Positions 43,502 to 53,001 of a stretch of DNA of 64,000 nucleotides are shown here, one piece after another. The notes beneath the pieces are model-generated. The model saw only the letters and a program-made list of their open reading frames with translations, did not search any database and was not told the DNA's origin. Where the stretch lies: NCBI RefSeq assembly GCF_013009555.1, contig NZ_CP046176.1:5115501-5179500 (forward strand), given 5' to 3'. This stretch comes from Phocaeicola dorei. Its GTDB lineage: Bacteria; Bacteroidota; Bacteroidia; Bacteroidales; Bacteroidaceae. How positions within the stretch are numbered: the first letter of the stretch is position 1; every line of letters begins with the position of its first letter. The position numbers and the translations under genes are program-made.

Positions 43502-44230
43502 ATGAATTACACAATCAGCATGACAGACATTCTGCTGGCGGTATCGGTCGGCTGCAACCTCTGGTTCCTGTTCCTGCTCCTTTACGAGCGCATCATGGAC
43601 ACGCGGATTGTCCGCTTCTTCAAGGGCATTGTCGGATTATGGCGGTCACTGGACGGGAATGAGGCTAAACGCATAGCGGCACACGAGGAAGTCCCTGCGG
43701 AAAAGGCGGACATCATCGGCAAGAGCCGTTTCAGGATGGCATCCACCCGGACAACCGCTGCCATACCGACGCAAGAAGCCGCCACTATTGAAAAAGGCAT
43801 TGAGCTGTCGGAGGAAGAGGCTACTTTTGACGACGGAAAAACGGGAAACGCATCCCGCCCGGCACAAGTCCCGGAGGAAAAACTCGATGAGACCTTCACG
43901 AGCATACCGCCGGAGGAACTGGGATACGGGGACGACGAACCGGAAGAGGACGCCTCGGACACGCCACGGGCTTCGGGCAGCAGCTTTGACGAGATTGACG
44001 ACGCCTGCAAGACCGCCAAAAACCCGGACGCGACACAGGCGGAACGTGAAAAGGCGGCTAAGGTGTTCACCGACATGGAGGGCACGGAGTTGTACGAGAA
44101 AATGATGGAAGGCTCTTCGGAGATAGGCATCCGCATCAAGGGGCTTATCGAGATTCGGCTGAAGAAATCTGAAAAGGAGTTCGTCGTGCCGGACAACATC
44201 GAGGAGTTCGACATTCGCAACTATGTATGA
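43502..44230 (+). CDS. traD: TraD, membrane-anchored acidic protein
   Basis: The start at 43502 (MNYTISMTDILLAVSVGCNL) is preceded by GGAAGGA; an earlier ATG at 43457 overlaps traC. The protein of 242 aa has one N-terminal membrane span (residues of about 9-30) and a long acidic, low-complexity region (EEKLDETFTSIPPEELGYGD), ending in a small folded domain (DMEGTELYEKMMEGSSEIGI). It corresponds to TraD of CTnDOT. Its function is not established. This is not the F-plasmid TraD coupling protein. Confidence 0.78.
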   Translation: MNYTISMTDILLAVSVGCNLWFLFLLLYERIMDTRIVRFFKGIVGLWRSLDGNEAKRIAAHEEVPAEKADIIGKSRFRMASTRTTAAIPTQEAATIEKGIELSEEEATFDDGKTGNASRPAQVPEEKLDETFTSIPPEELGYGDDEPEEDASDTPRASGSSFDEIDDACKTAKNPDATQAEREKAAKVFTDMEGTELYEKMMEGSSEIGIRIKGLIEIRLKKSEKEFVVPDNIEEFDIRNYV

Positions 44231-44431
44231 CAACAATAAAAGAAATGAACATGAAAGAATGACATCAACCCACGCGGCGAGGAAACGCAAGGCGCATCCC
44301 CATCCGCAACGGACACGCCCACGTCCGTGGAAACAAACGGGCATCCACTAAAACCAAAGTAAAGAAACAAAGTATCAACCGCCCGACAAAGGACCATCCA
44401 CCCTTTTGACGGCAAAAAACAAGAACAGTTT

Positions 44432-44749
44432 ATGAACAAGAACATCTTGAAAAACAGAAAAGCAATCCTCTCCGCGGCACTTGTCATCGCCGCAACCGCC
44501 TCCGCTTTCGCGCAGGGAAACGGCATCGCGGGCATCAACGAAGCCACCTCTATGGTGAGTTCTTATTTCGACCCCGGAACTAAACTGATATACGCCATCG
44601 GTGCAGTCGTCGGGCTTATCGGGGGCGTAAAAGTGTACGGCAAGTTTTCATCGGGCGACCCCGACACCAGCAAGACAGCCGCCTCGTGGTTCGGCGCGTG
44701 CATCTTCCTGATTGTTGCCGCCACCATCCTGCGCTCATTCTTCCTTTAA
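44432..44749 (+). CDS. traE: TraE, DUF4134-type small membrane protein
   Basis: The protein has 105 aa: a signal-like N terminus (AILSAALVIAATASAFAQG) and two further hydrophobic segments (LIYAIGAVVGLIGGVKVYG; GACIFLIVAATILRSFFL). This is the VirB2/VirB3-like size and layout seen in DUF4134 proteins encoded before DUF4133 and the TraG ATPase in Bacteroidales T4SSs, so it may be a pilin-like or inner-membrane subunit. About 200 bases without a gene lie between traD and traE. Confidence 0.88.
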   Translation: MNKNILKNRKAILSAALVIAATASAFAQGNGIAGINEATSMVSSYFDPGTKLIYAIGAVVGLIGGVKVYGKFSSGDPDTSKTAASWFGACIFLIVAATILRSFFL

Positions 44750-44759
44750 TAAATAATGT

Positions 44760-45092
44760 ATGGCTGAATACCCAATCAACAAGGGTATCGGCCGTCCGGT
44801 AGAGTTCAAGGGCTTGAAGGCACAGTACCTCTTCATCTTCTGCGGAGGTCTGCTGGCTCTCTTCGTCCTGTTCGTCATCCTCTACATGGTCGGTATCGAC
44901 CAGTGGATATGTATCGGCTTCGGCGCGGCATCGTCCTCCCTCCTTGTATGGCAGACCTTCGCGCTGAACGCCCGGTACGGTGAACACGGGCTGATGAAAT
45001 TAGGAGCGGCACGGAGCCATCCCCGATACCTTATCAACCGGCGGCGGATAACCCGTCTGTTCAAACGACAACGAAAGGAAGAAAGACAATGA
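44760..45092 (+). CDS. traF: TraF, DUF4133-type membrane protein
   Basis: The protein has 110 aa with a conserved start YPINKGIGRPVEFKGLKAQY and two adjacent membrane spans (residues of about 25-45 and 50-68), then a basic tail (RRRITRLFKRQRKEERQ). It fits a VirB3-like inner-membrane component, commonly encoded directly before the VirB4-type ATPase. Its stop overlaps the traG start (ATGA). Confidence 0.88.
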   Translation: MAEYPINKGIGRPVEFKGLKAQYLFIFCGGLLALFVLFVILYMVGIDQWICIGFGAASSSLLVWQTFALNARYGEHGLMKLGAARSHPRYLINRRRITRLFKRQRKEERQ

Positions 45093-47593
45093 GGAATACA
45101 TCGAAAATGACAACACTGGAAAACAGGTTCCCACTTTTAGCGGTGGAGCATGGCTGCATCATCTCAAAGGACGCCGACATCACGGTGGCTTTCGAGGTGG
45201 AACTACCGGAACTTTACACCGTGACGGGTGCGGAGTACGAGGCGATACACAGTTGCTGGTGCAAGGCTATCAAGGTGCTGCCGGACTACTCCGTCGTCCA
45301 CAAACAGGACTGGTTCATCAAGGAACGCTACAAACCGGAGCTTCAGAAGGACGACATGAGCTTTTTAAGCCGCTCTTTCGAGCGTCACTTCAACGAGCGT
45401 CCGTACCTGAAACACACCTGCTACCTCTACCTGACCAAGACAACAAAGGAGCGTAACCGGATGCAGAGCAATTTCAGCACGCTGTGCCGGGGACATATCA
45501 TCCCGAAGGAGCTGGACAGGGAAACCACGACCAAGTTCTTGGAAGCCTGCGAACAGTTCGAGCGCATCATGAACGACAGCGGGCTTGTCAGGCTGCGCCG
45601 CCTCTCCACCGATGAGATTGTGGGTACTGAGGGAAAGACGGGACTTATTGAACGCTACTTCTCGCTCATGCCGGAAGGTGACACCACCTTGCAGGACATC
45701 GAGCTTTCGGCAAGGGAGATGCGCATCGGCGACAACCGCCTGTGTCTGCACACCCTCTCCGACGCGGAAGACCTGCCGGGCAAGGTGGCTACCGACACCC
45801 GTTACGAGAAGCTCTCCACCGACCGGAGTGACTGCCGACTGTCATTCGCCTCCCCGGTGGGGCTTCTGCTCTCCTGCAACCATATCTACAACCAGTATGT
45901 GCTGATAGACAACAGTGAGGAAACCTTGCAGAAGTTCGAGAAGTCCGCCCGTAACATGCAGTCGCTATCTCGCTATTCAAGGAGCAACAGCATCAACCGC
46001 GAGTGGATAGACCAATACCTGAACGAAGCCCATTCCTACGGACTGACCTCGGTACGGGCACACTTCAACGTCATGGCGTGGAGCGACGATGCGGAGGAAC
46101 TGAAGCATATCAAGAACGACGTGGGCAGCCAGTTGGCAAGCATGGAATGCGTGCCGCGCCACAACACCATCGACTGCCCGACACTCTACTGGGCGGCGAT
46201 ACCCGGCAATGCGGCGGACTTCCCGGCGGAAGAGAGTTTCCACACCTTCATCGAACAGGCGGTGTGCCTGTTCACAGAGGAAACCAACTACCGCAGCTCG
46301 CTCTCGCCCTTCGGCATCAAGATGGTGGACAGGCTCACGGGAAAACCGCTGCACCTTGACATCTCCGACCTGCCCATGAAGCGAGGTATCACGACCAACC
46401 GCAACAAGTTCGTGCTGGGTCCTTCGGGCAGCGGCAAGTCTTTCTTCATGAACCACCTCGTGCGCCAATATTATGAGCAAGGCGCACATGTGGTATTGGT
46501 GGACACGGGAAACTCCTATCAGGGCTTGTGCGGCATGATCCGACGCAAGACAGGCGGAGCGGACGGTGTGTATTTCACCTACACGGAAGATAAGCCCATC
46601 AGCTTCAACCCGTTCTACACCGACGATTACATCTTCGACGTGGAGAAGAAGGACAGCATCAAGACCCTGTTGCTGACGCTCTGGAAGTCGGAGGACGACA
46701 AGGTGACAAAGACGGAGAGCGGCGAGCTGGGCAGTGCCGTGAGTGCCTATATTGAGCGCATCCAATCCGACCGTAGCATCGTGCCGTCGTTCAACACCTT
46801 CTACGAGTATATGCGTGACGACTACCGCAAGGAACTGGCACAGCGTGACATCAAGGTGGAGAAGTCCGACTTCAACATCGACAACATGCTCACCACCATG
46901 CGGCAGTATTACCGGGGCGGGCGTTACGATTTCCTGCTCAACTCCACGGAGAACATCGACCTGCTCGGCAAGCGGTTCATCGTCTTCGAGATAGATTCGA
47001 TTAAAGAAAACCGCGAACTGTTCCCCGTCGTGACCATCATCATCATGGAAGCCTTCATCAACAAGATGCGGCGGCTGAAAGGCGTGCGGAAACAGCTTAT
47101 CGTGGAAGAGGCTTGGAAGGCCCTCTCATCGGCGAACATGGCTGAATATCTGCGCTATATGTATAAGACGGTCAGAAAATATTACGGCGAGGCAATCGTG
47201 GTGACGCAGGAGGTGGACGACATTATCAGTTCTCCGGTGGTCAAAGAGAGCATTATCAACAACTCGGATTGTAAAATCCTGCTTGACCAAAGGAAATATA
47301 TGAACAAGTTCGACCAGATACAGGCGTTGCTCGGACTGACGGAAAAGGAGAAGTCGCAGATACTCTCCATCAACATGGCGAACAACCCTTCACGGCTCTA
47401 CAAGGAGGTGTGGATAGGCTTGGGCGGCACGCAGTCGGCGGTCTATGCCACGGAGGTCAGCGCGGAAGAGTATCTGGCGTACACCACCGAGGAAACGGAA
47501 AAAGTGGAGGTTTACCGTCTGGCGGAGAAGCTGGGCGACGACATCGAAGCCGCCATCCGGCAGCTTGCCGAAAGGCGGAGAAACAAGGAATAA
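45089..47593 (+). CDS. traG: TraG, VirB4-type conjugation ATPase
   Basis: This 834-aa protein has an N-terminal VirB4/CagE domain and a C-terminal AAA+ core with Walker A LGPSGSGKSFFMNH at about residue 441-454 and Walker B QLIVEEAWKAL at about 669-679; VVTQEVDDI and LDQRKY motifs follow. It supplies energy for T4SS assembly and transport at the inner membrane. In the Bacteroidales naming TraG is the VirB4-like ATPase, not the coupling protein. It overlaps traF by 4 bases. Confidence 0.94.
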   Translation: MRNTSKMTTLENRFPLLAVEHGCIISKDADITVAFEVELPELYTVTGAEYEAIHSCWCKAIKVLPDYSVVHKQDWFIKERYKPELQKDDMSFLSRSFERHFNERPYLKHTCYLYLTKTTKERNRMQSNFSTLCRGHIIPKELDRETTTKFLEACEQFERIMNDSGLVRLRRLSTDEIVGTEGKTGLIERYFSLMPEGDTTLQDIELSAREMRIGDNRLCLHTLSDAEDLPGKVATDTRYEKLSTDRSDCRLSFASPVGLLLSCNHIYNQYVLIDNSEETLQKFEKSARNMQSLSRYSRSNSINREWIDQYLNEAHSYGLTSVRAHFNVMAWSDDAEELKHIKNDVGSQLASMECVPRHNTIDCPTLYWAAIPGNAADFPAEESFHTFIEQAVCLFTEETNYRSSLSPFGIKMVDRLTGKPLHLDISDLPMKRGITTNRNKFVLGPSGSGKSFFMNHLVRQYYEQGAHVVLVDTGNSYQGLCGMIRRKTGGADGVYFTYTEDKPISFNPFYTDDYIFDVEKKDSIKTLLLTLWKSEDDKVTKTESGELGSAVSAYIERIQSDRSIVPSFNTFYEYMRDDYRKELAQRDIKVEKSDFNIDNMLTTMRQYYRGGRYDFLLNSTENIDLLGKRFIVFEIDSIKENRELFPVVTIIIMEAFINKMRRLKGVRKQLIVEEAWKALSSANMAEYLRYMYKTVRKYYGEAIVVTQEVDDIISSPVVKESIINNSDCKILLDQRKYMNKFDQIQALLGLTEKEKSQILSINMANNPSRLYKEVWIGLGGTQSAVYATEVSAEEYLAYTTEETEKVEVYRLAEKLGDDIEAAIRQLAERRRNKE

Positions 47594-47633
47594 CTAAAAA
47601 ACAGAATGTATCAACCAAAAAAGAAAAACGCGT

Positions 47634-48014
47634 ATGAATTTACCAAAAGTGAAAATGCTGCAAGTCAGCAAGTGCCTTATCGGATTGGCGGTCATGATGC
47701 TGCAATCCTGCGACGTGGCCGACAACCGCCGCGACATGCTGTGCGGGAACTGGGAGAGCGTGGAGGGAAAACCTGACGTGCTTATCTACAAGGAGGGCGA
47801 AGCCTACAAAGTGACGGTGTTCCGTCGTAGCGGTCTGCGCCGCAAGCTCAAGCCGGAAACCTATCTCTTGCAGGAGGAGAACGGCAACCTGTTCATGAAC
47901 ACCGGCTTCCGCATCGACGTGTCCTACAACGAGGCCACGGATGTGCTGACTTTCTCGCCAAACGGGGACTATGTGCGGGTGAAGCCGCAGCCGGGACATC
48001 CGACCGAAGAATAA
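47634..48014 (+). CDS. traH: TraH, DUF3876-type lipoprotein
   Basis: The protein has 126 aa with a signal peptide and lipobox-like MLQSC near residue 26, then a compact lipocalin-like mature part (CGNWESVEGKPDVLIYKEGE; VSYNEATDVLTFSPNGDYVR). It matches the small DUF3876 proteins encoded after traG in CTnDOT-family elements. It probably sits in the periplasm or outer membrane; the function is unknown. Confidence 0.8.
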   Translation: MNLPKVKMLQVSKCLIGLAVMMLQSCDVADNRRDMLCGNWESVEGKPDVLIYKEGEAYKVTVFRRSGLRRKLKPETYLLQEENGNLFMNTGFRIDVSYNEATDVLTFSPNGDYVRVKPQPGHPTEE

Positions 48015-48037
48015 CAACCACTGAAATCCAAAGTAAC

Positions 48038-48667
48038 ATGAGAACAAGAATAACAATGATTATCTGCCTGTGCCTGCTTTTCGCGGGCAGGGCAAGCGCA
48101 CAGTGGGTCGTAAGCGATCCGGGCAATCTAGCGCAGGGCATCATCAATGCCTCCAAAAACATCATCCATACCTCCAAGACCGCCACGAACATGGTGAGCA
48201 ACTTTCAGGAGACGGTGAAAATCTATCAGCAGGGCAAGAAGTATTACGATGCCCTCAAATCGGTGAACAATCTGGTCAAGGACGCCCGCAAGGTGCAGCA
48301 GACCATCCTGATGGTGGGCGACATCACAGACATCTATGTGAACAGTTTCCAACGGATGCTCCGTGACGGGAATTTCAGACCCGAAGAGCTTTCCGCAATC
48401 GCTTTCGGCTACACGAAACTGCTGGAGGAAAGCAACGAAGTGTTGACGGAACTCAGGAACGTGGTGAACATCACCACGCTCTCCATGACCGACAAGGAGC
48501 GCATGGACGTGGTGGAACGCTGCCACTCGAAGATGAAGCGTTACCGCAACCTCGTGAGCTACTACACGAACAAGAACATCTCCGTGAGTTACCTGCGTGC
48601 GAAAAAGAAGAACGACCTCGACCGCATCATGGGGCTGTACGGGAACATGAACGAAAGATACTGGTAG
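48038..48667 (+). CDS. traI: TraI, DUF4141-type secreted protein
   Basis: The protein has 209 aa with a cleavable signal peptide (MRTRITMIICLCLLFAGRAS-AQ). The mature part is helical and coiled (NMVSNFQETVKIYQQGKKYY; VVERCHSKMKRYRNLVSYYT), resembling VirB5-like components of T4SSs. It is the expected gene between traH and traJ. It is not a relaxase in spite of the name. Confidence 0.88.
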   Translation: MRTRITMIICLCLLFAGRASAQWVVSDPGNLAQGIINASKNIIHTSKTATNMVSNFQETVKIYQQGKKYYDALKSVNNLVKDARKVQQTILMVGDITDIYVNSFQRMLRDGNFRPEELSAIAFGYTKLLEESNEVLTELRNVVNITTLSMTDKERMDVVERCHSKMKRYRNLVSYYTNKNISVSYLRAKKKNDLDRIMGLYGNMNERYW

Positions 48668-48670
48668 CCT

Positions 48671-49675
48671 ATGAAGTTCGACAACCTTCATCAGATTTTA
48701 CGTTCACTTTATGAGCAGATGATGCCGCTGTGTGGGGACATGGCTGGTGTGGCGAAAGGCATCGCCGGGCTGGGTGCGCTGTTCTACGTCGCCTACCGGG
48801 TATGGCAGTCGCTGGCGAGAGCTGAACCGATAGACGTATTCCCGATGCTCCGTCCTTTTGCCATCGGTCTGTGCATCATGTTCTTCCCGACTGTGGTGCT
48901 GGGCACGATAAACAGCATCCTCTCACCCGTCGTACAGGGCACGGCAAAGATGCTGGAGGCGGAAACGCTGGACATGAACCGATACCGGGAGCAGAAGGAC
49001 AAACTGGAATACGAGGCGATGGTACGCAACCCCGAAACCGCCTACCTCGTGTCCAACGAGGAATTTGACAAGCAACTGGAGGAACTCGGCTGGTCGCCCT
49101 CCGACATGGTGACGATGGCGGGAATGTATATCGACCGGGGAATGTACAACATGAAGAAGAGCATCCGCGACTTCTTCCGCGAGATACTCGAACTGCTGTT
49201 CCAAGCCGCCGCCCTCGTGATAGACACCGTCCGCACCTTCTTTCTCGTGGTGCTGGCGATTCTCGGTCCGATAGCCTTCGCCCTGTCGGTATGGGACGGT
49301 TTCCAAAACACGCTCACGCAGTGGATATGCCGCTATATACAGGTCTATCTGTGGCTACCGGTATCGGACATGTTCAGCACCATACTGGCGAAGATACAGG
49401 TTCTGATGCTGCAAAACGACATCGAGCGGATGCAGGCAGACCCGAACTTCTCGCTGGATTCGAGCGACGGGGTGTATATCGTATTCCTCTGCATCGGCAT
49501 CATCGGCTACTTTACCATTCCCACCGTTGCGGGCTGGATTATCCAAGCCGGAGGCATGGGCGGTTACGGTCGCAACGTGAACCAGATGGCGGGACGAGCC
49601 GGAAGCATGGCGGGCAGCGTGGCGGGTGCAGCCGCAGGAAACGCAGTCGGACGTGTCGGCAAATTGCTGAAATAA
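48671..49675 (+). CDS. traJ: TraJ, VirB6-like inner-membrane protein
   Basis: The protein has 334 aa with about five membrane segments, including LRPFAIGLCIMFFPTVVLGT, FFLVVLAILGPIAFALSVWD and FLCIGIIGYFTIPTVAGWII, and a glycine/alanine-rich C-terminal tail (MAGSVAGAAAGNAVGRVG). The layout is that of VirB6/TrbL-type channel subunits. The start follows traI by 3 bases. Confidence 0.9.
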   Translation: MKFDNLHQILRSLYEQMMPLCGDMAGVAKGIAGLGALFYVAYRVWQSLARAEPIDVFPMLRPFAIGLCIMFFPTVVLGTINSILSPVVQGTAKMLEAETLDMNRYREQKDKLEYEAMVRNPETAYLVSNEEFDKQLEELGWSPSDMVTMAGMYIDRGMYNMKKSIRDFFREILELLFQAAALVIDTVRTFFLVVLAILGPIAFALSVWDGFQNTLTQWICRYIQVYLWLPVSDMFSTILAKIQVLMLQNDIERMQADPNFSLDSSDGVYIVFLCIGIIGYFTIPTVAGWIIQAGGMGGYGRNVNQMAGRAGSMAGSVAGAAAGNAVGRVGKLLK

Positions 49676-49706
49676 TCAATGTGCAATCATAAATTGGAAA
49701 ATATAA

Positions 49707-50330
49707 ATGGAATTCAAATCACTTAGAAACATCGAATCGTCGTTCAGGCAGATACGCCTGTTCGGTATCGTCTTCCTCTCGCTGTGCGCCGTGGTGACGG
49801 TGTGGAGCGTGTGGAACTCCTACCGTTTCGCAGAGAAGCAACGGGAGAAAATCTATGTGCTGGACAACGGCAAGAGCCTGATGCTCGCCTTGTCTCAGGA
49901 TTTGTCGCAGAACCGCCCGGCGGAGGCACGGGAACATGTGCGCCGTTTCCACGAGATGTTCTTCACGCTATCACCTGAAAAAAGCGCGATTGAACACAAC
50001 GTGAAACGTGCCTTGCTGCTGGCGGACAAGAGCGTGTACCACTATTATTCGGACTTCGCGGAGAAGGGGTACTACAACCGCATCATCGCCGGGAACATCA
50101 ACCAAGTGCTGAAGGTGGACAGCGTGGTGTGCGACTTCAACGCCTATCCCTACCGTGCCGTGACCTACGCCACACAGAAAATCATCCGGCAGAGCAACGT
50201 CACCGAGCGCAGCCTCGTGACCACCTGCCGCCTGCTGAACGCATCGCGGTCGGATGACAACCCGAACGGTTTTACCATCGAGGGTTTCACCATCATTGAG
50301 AACAAGGATTTACAGACTATCAAACGGTAA
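49707..50330 (+). CDS. traK: TraK, VirB8-like protein
   Basis: The protein has 207 aa with one N-terminal membrane span (IRLFGIVFLSLCAVVTVWSV, residues of about 16-35) and a periplasmic domain of the VirB8/NTF2-like type (SVVCDFNAYPYRAVTYATQK; GFTIEGFTIIENKDL). VirB8-like proteins bridge the inner and outer parts of the channel. It follows traJ by 31 bases and precedes traL by 6. Confidence 0.9.
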   Translation: MEFKSLRNIESSFRQIRLFGIVFLSLCAVVTVWSVWNSYRFAEKQREKIYVLDNGKSLMLALSQDLSQNRPAEAREHVRRFHEMFFTLSPEKSAIEHNVKRALLLADKSVYHYYSDFAEKGYYNRIIAGNINQVLKVDSVVCDFNAYPYRAVTYATQKIIRQSNVTERSLVTTCRLLNASRSDDNPNGFTIEGFTIIENKDLQTIKR

Positions 50331-50336
50331 CAGGAC

Positions 50337-50645
50337 ATGAAAAGTATCAGAAAATCAATGTGGGGCATGTATTGGAAACTCCACGACAAACGGAAACGCT
50401 TGGCGGCAAGTCTCAAAGGGTATCTGGACGGCTTGCCGCCGGAAACACGCCGCCGCATCGTGCTGGGGATGTTCGCCGCCTTCGCGGTGCTTGCCCTTTA
50501 CACCTTCGGCAGAGCCGTCTATGACATCGGCAGGAACGACGGCTCACATATGGAAACGGGACACGCCGGACGGGTGGAACTGCCGACCCCGGCGGAAACA
50601 GGCAATCACTTAACACCTTATTTATATGGAACAGACAAAGAATGA
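50337..50645 (+). CDS. traL: TraL, DUF3989-type membrane protein
   Basis: The protein has 102 aa: a basic cytoplasmic N terminus (MKSIRKSMWGMYWKLHDKRK), one span (RIVLGMFAAFAVLALYTFGR, residues of about 40-59) and a short periplasmic tail. It matches the DUF3989 proteins encoded between traK and traM. Its 3' end overlaps the traM start by 20 bases. Confidence 0.88.
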   Translation: MKSIRKSMWGMYWKLHDKRKRLAASLKGYLDGLPPETRRRIVLGMFAAFAVLALYTFGRAVYDIGRNDGSHMETGHAGRVELPTPAETGNHLTPYLYGTDKE

Positions 50646-51978
50646 ACCGACGAAAGAGAACAAAGCTGCTCCCGAAACGGGGAAACCGAAAAAGGAGCGC
50701 GAACCGCTGACAGAGGCGCAACGGCTGAAACGGCAGAAGATGATCGTGCTGCCCGCTATGGTGTTGGTGTTCATCGGGGCGATGTGGCTGATATTCGCCC
50801 CGTCCTCCGGCAAGGAGCAACCGCCGGGAACGGACGGATACAACACCGAGATGCCCGACGCTGACAAGGCGAACCGGCAGATTATCGGCGACAAGCTGAA
50901 AGCCTACGAGCATGGGGAGATGGAAGAGCGTCAGGAGAGCCGCAACCGTGCCATCGGGCAGCTGGGCGACATGTTCGACCGCGAGATAGCGGGAACGGAG
51001 AACGGAGTGGACTTCGACCTCGCCAATCCGGGCGGCAAGGAAGAAAGGGCAAAGCCAGCCACGCCGCAGACCATCCAGTCCTCCGCAGCCGCCTACCGTG
51101 ACCTGAACGCCACGCTCGGAAACTTCTACGACCAGCCGAAAAACGACAATGCGGAGATGGACGAATTGTTGGAGCGCATCGCATCGCTGGAGTCGGAACT
51201 GGAAAGCGAGAGGGGCAAGGCTTCCTCTATGGACGAGCAGGTGGCTCTTATGGAGAAGTCCTACGAGCTGGCGGCAAAGTACATGGGCGGTCAGAACGGA
51301 GGACAGCCATCGGCGGAACAGAGGGCAGAGCCAACTACCGTGCAGAAAGGGAAGAAGAACAAGGCAATGCCTATCAGACAGGTGGAGCATCAAGTAGTTT
51401 CTTCACTCTCACAGCCTATGAGTAACGCGGAGTTTGTCGCCGCCTTATCGCAGGAACGCAACCGGGGTTTCAACACGGCTGTCGGCACGGCGGAGGTATT
51501 GGACAGGAACACCATACCGGCGTGCGTGCATGGGGCGCAGAGCGTGACGGACGGGCAGACGGTAAGGCTGCGCCTGCTGGAGCCTATGGCGGTGGCAGGC
51601 AGGACAATACCCCGGGGTGCGGTGGTGGTCGGCACGGGCAAGATACAGGGTGAGCGGCTCGACATCGAGATTACCTCGCTGGAATACGACGGCACGATTA
51701 TCCCCGTGGAGCTTGCGGTCTATGACACGGACGGACAGCCCGGCATCTTCATCCCGAACTCGATGGAGATGAACGCCGTCCGGGAGGTCGCCGCCAACAT
51801 GGGCGGCTCGCTGGGAAGCAGCATCAACATCTCCACCAATGCCGGGGCGCAGCTCGCCTCCGACTTGGGCAAGGGGCTGATACAAGGCACGAGCCAGTAC
51901 ATCGCCAAAAAGATGCGAACCGTCAAGGTGCATCTGAAAGCCGGGTACAGGGTCATGCTTTACCAAGAAAAATATTGA
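50626..51978 (+). CDS. traM: TraM, VirB10-like protein
   Basis: The protein has 450 aa with one N-terminal membrane span (IVLPAMVLVFIGAMWLIF, residues of about 39-57), a long coiled/proline-containing periplasmic linker and a C-terminal VirB10-like beta domain (GQTVRLRLLEPMAVAGRTIP; IEITSLEYDGTIIPVELAVY). It should span the periplasm as part of the T4SS core complex together with TraN. Confidence 0.92.
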   Translation: MEQTKNEPTKENKAAPETGKPKKEREPLTEAQRLKRQKMIVLPAMVLVFIGAMWLIFAPSSGKEQPPGTDGYNTEMPDADKANRQIIGDKLKAYEHGEMEERQESRNRAIGQLGDMFDREIAGTENGVDFDLANPGGKEERAKPATPQTIQSSAAAYRDLNATLGNFYDQPKNDNAEMDELLERIASLESELESERGKASSMDEQVALMEKSYELAAKYMGGQNGGQPSAEQRAEPTTVQKGKKNKAMPIRQVEHQVVSSLSQPMSNAEFVAALSQERNRGFNTAVGTAEVLDRNTIPACVHGAQSVTDGQTVRLRLLEPMAVAGRTIPRGAVVVGTGKIQGERLDIEITSLEYDGTIIPVELAVYDTDGQPGIFIPNSMEMNAVREVAANMGGSLGSSINISTNAGAQLASDLGKGLIQGTSQYIAKKMRTVKVHLKAGYRVMLYQEKY

Positions 51979-52012
51979 AAACAATAAAAATTACCACTAA
52001 AATCCAAAAGTA

Positions 52013-52999
52013 ATGAGAAAAGTAATCATCATGTTTGCCCTCGCTATGGGCATCATAACTGCCAACGCGCAGGAGAATGTAACCGTTGAAACGACCAACG
52101 GAAGTGAACAACCGACCTTGACGAAGGAGGTCTATCCGCAGAAGGAGGCGGACGGCGACCTATATCACGGGCTGTCACGCAAGCTGACCTTCGACCGCAT
52201 GATACCGCCGCACGGTCTGGAAGTGACCTACGACAAGACCGTCCACGTCATTTTTCCGGCGGAGGTGCGCTATGTCGATTTAGGCTCGCCCGACCTGATT
52301 GCCGGGAAAGCCGACGGAGCGGAGAACATCATCCGTGTGAAGGCTACCGTAAGGAATTTTCCCAACGAAACGAATATGTCCGTCATCACGGAGGACGGCA
52401 GTTTCTACACCTTCAACGTGAAGTACGCCGCCGAACCGCTGTTGCTCAACGTGGAGATGTGCGACTTCATCCATGACGGCAGCACGGTGAACCGCCCGAA
52501 CAACGCGCAGGAAATCTATCTGAAAGAGCTGGGCAGCGAAAGCCCGATGCTGGTGCGCCTTATCATGAAGTCCATCCACAAACAGAACAAGCGCGAGGTG
52601 AAGCATATCGGCTGCAAGCGTTTCGGCATCCAATACCTGTTGAAAGGCATCTACACGCACAACGGCTTGCTTTATTTCCACACGGAGATAAAGAACCAGA
52701 GCAACGTGCCTTTCGATGTGGACTACATCACTTGGAAAATCGTGGACAAGAAGGTTGCGAAGCGTACTGCCGTGCAGGAGCAGATTATTCTGCCGCTCCG
52801 CGCGCAGAACTACGCCACCCTCGTGCCGGGCAAAAAGAGCGAGCGCACGGTCTTCACGATGGCGAAGTTCACCATCCCCGATGACAAGTGCCTCGTGGTG
52901 GAATTGAACGAGAAGAACGGCGGCCGTCACCAGTCCTTCGTGATTGAGAACGAGGATTTGGTACGCGCGGGTACCATCAACGAACTTCAAGTACGCTGA
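52013..52999 (+). CDS. traN: TraN, VirB9-like protein
   Basis: The protein has 328 aa with a signal peptide (MRKVIIMFALAMGIITANAQ), an N-terminal domain with HVIFPAEVRYVDLGSPDLIA and a C-terminal beta domain (YLLKGIYTHNGLLYFHTEIK). This fits DUF4138/VirB9-like outer core components. It lies between TraM (VirB10-like) and TraO, as in other CTnDOT-family elements. Confidence 0.92.
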   Translation: MRKVIIMFALAMGIITANAQENVTVETTNGSEQPTLTKEVYPQKEADGDLYHGLSRKLTFDRMIPPHGLEVTYDKTVHVIFPAEVRYVDLGSPDLIAGKADGAENIIRVKATVRNFPNETNMSVITEDGSFYTFNVKYAAEPLLLNVEMCDFIHDGSTVNRPNNAQEIYLKELGSESPMLVRLIMKSIHKQNKREVKHIGCKRFGIQYLLKGIYTHNGLLYFHTEIKNQSNVPFDVDYITWKIVDKKVAKRTAVQEQIILPLRAQNYATLVPGKKSERTVFTMAKFTIPDDKCLVVELNEKNGGRHQSFVIENEDLVRAGTINELQVR

Positions 53000-53001
53000 C
53001 C